Source: an uncultured Candidatus Pelagibacter sp.
Lineage (GTDB): Bacteria > Pseudomonadota > Alphaproteobacteria > Pelagibacterales > Pelagibacteraceae
DNA: 6,094 nucleotides
Assembly: GCA_913043015.1 (NCBI GenBank)
Contig: CAJWKX010000039.1
Location: forward strand, 1-6,094
Reading direction: 5' to 3'
This document shows positions 5,875 through 6,094 of the stretch, in pieces. Under the pieces are notes generated by a model. The model saw only the letters and a list, made by a program, of their open reading frames with translations, did not search any database and was not told where the DNA came from. The stretch's first letter is position 1. Each line of letters starts with the position of its first letter. Position numbers and translations under genes: made by a program.

Positions 5875-6094
5875 AAAATTTGTTAATTAAACCAAATGCA
5901 AATTTAAAAAAGGCCCTTAAACAATTAAGCAAAATGGGCGAAAAATGTTTAGTTGTTGTTGATAAAAGAAATAGACTTTTGGGGACTCTTAGTGACGGCG
6001 ATTTAAGAAAAGCTATATTAAAAGGTAAATTTTATAAAAATAAAATTAATGAATTTTATCAAAAGAAATCTACTTTCTTAAGAAAAGAAAATTT
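5871..6094 (+). CDS. CBS-domain protein, 3' partial; probable PtmE-type sugar-1-phosphate nucleotidyltransferase
   Basis: Seventy-four codons are visible before the right edge cuts the gene. The ATG at 5871 overlaps the neuC stop (ATGA), the same junction type as elsewhere in the operon. The visible part is the start of a CBS domain: a helix (NLKKALKQLSKMG, 11-23), then CLVVVDKRNRLLGTLSDGDLR (26-46), the classic CBS strand-turn-strand ending in G-T-L-S-D-G-D. An N-terminal CBS pair followed by an NTP-transferase domain is the layout of PtmE of Campylobacter, which makes GDP-glucosamine for legionaminate and also sits directly after neuB2-neuC2. The nucleotidyltransferase part is outside the window, so the enzyme call is inference from position. 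KpsF/GutQ isomerases carry CBS domains at the C-terminus, which argues against them. Confidence 0.72.
   Translation, partial: MKNLLIKPNANLKKALKQLSKMGEKCLVVVDKRNRLLGTLSDGDLRKAILKGKFYKNKINEFYQKKSTFLRKEN

Noticed and set aside
1..6094. Alternative genetic code (TGA as Trp), considered because of the very low GC
   Set aside because: TGA ends four genes at positions where the family length is complete and the next start overlaps; Trp is encoded by TGG.

Overview
The window is gene-dense and strongly AT-rich: a 60-base line I counted (3541-3600) is 25% G+C. It carries seven consecutive genes, all on the + strand, and no stretch of more than 38 bases without a gene. The first gene is cut by the left edge and the last by the right edge. 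TGA is used as a stop four times, so the standard bacterial code applies. Composition (AGA for Arg, long A tracts, very lysine-rich proteins, tightly packed overlapping genes, almost no recognisable Shine-Dalgarno sequences) fits a low-GC bacterium. A marine alphaproteobacterium of the SAR11 type or a Campylobacterota member are the first candidates, but the sequence here does not settle the taxon.

Region 1 (1-2504) is an amidination module. It holds an N-acetyl sugar amidotransferase of the WbpG/PseA/PtmG family, followed by dedicated paralogues of the histidine-pathway proteins HisH (glutaminase) and HisF. No other histidine gene is present. In this arrangement HisH releases ammonia from glutamine, HisF channels it, and the PP-loop amidotransferase uses it with ATP to turn a sugar N-acetyl group into an acetamidino group. 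The HisF paralogue has lost the first catalytic aspartate of true HisF (Tyr12 at that site) but keeps the residues of the ammonia gate.

Region 2 (2543-5874) is a legionaminic-acid-type nonulosonate module: a LegC-family PLP aminotransferase, a NeuB/LegI synthase and a NeuC/LegG hydrolysing 2-epimerase. They supply, in pathway order LegC, LegG, LegI, the 4-amination, epimerisation with nucleotide release, and PEP condensation steps.

Region 3 (5871-6094) is the 5' end of a gene whose product starts with a CBS domain. By position directly behind neuB-neuC it is probably a PtmE-type sugar-1-phosphate nucleotidyltransferase, which would supply the nucleotide-activated precursor.

Together the genes look like one operon for a surface or flagellar glycan sugar: di-N-acetyl-legionaminic acid or an acetamidino derivative of it. 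The 4,6-dehydratase (LegB), N-acetyltransferase (LegH) and CMP-sugar synthetase (LegF) are not in the window and would be expected in the flanks. Four of the six gene junctions are 4-base stop/start overlaps, one has a 3-base gap, and the only real spacer (38 bases) lies exactly between the amidination and legionaminate modules. I found no RNA genes, mobile elements, CRISPR arrays or convincing terminators.
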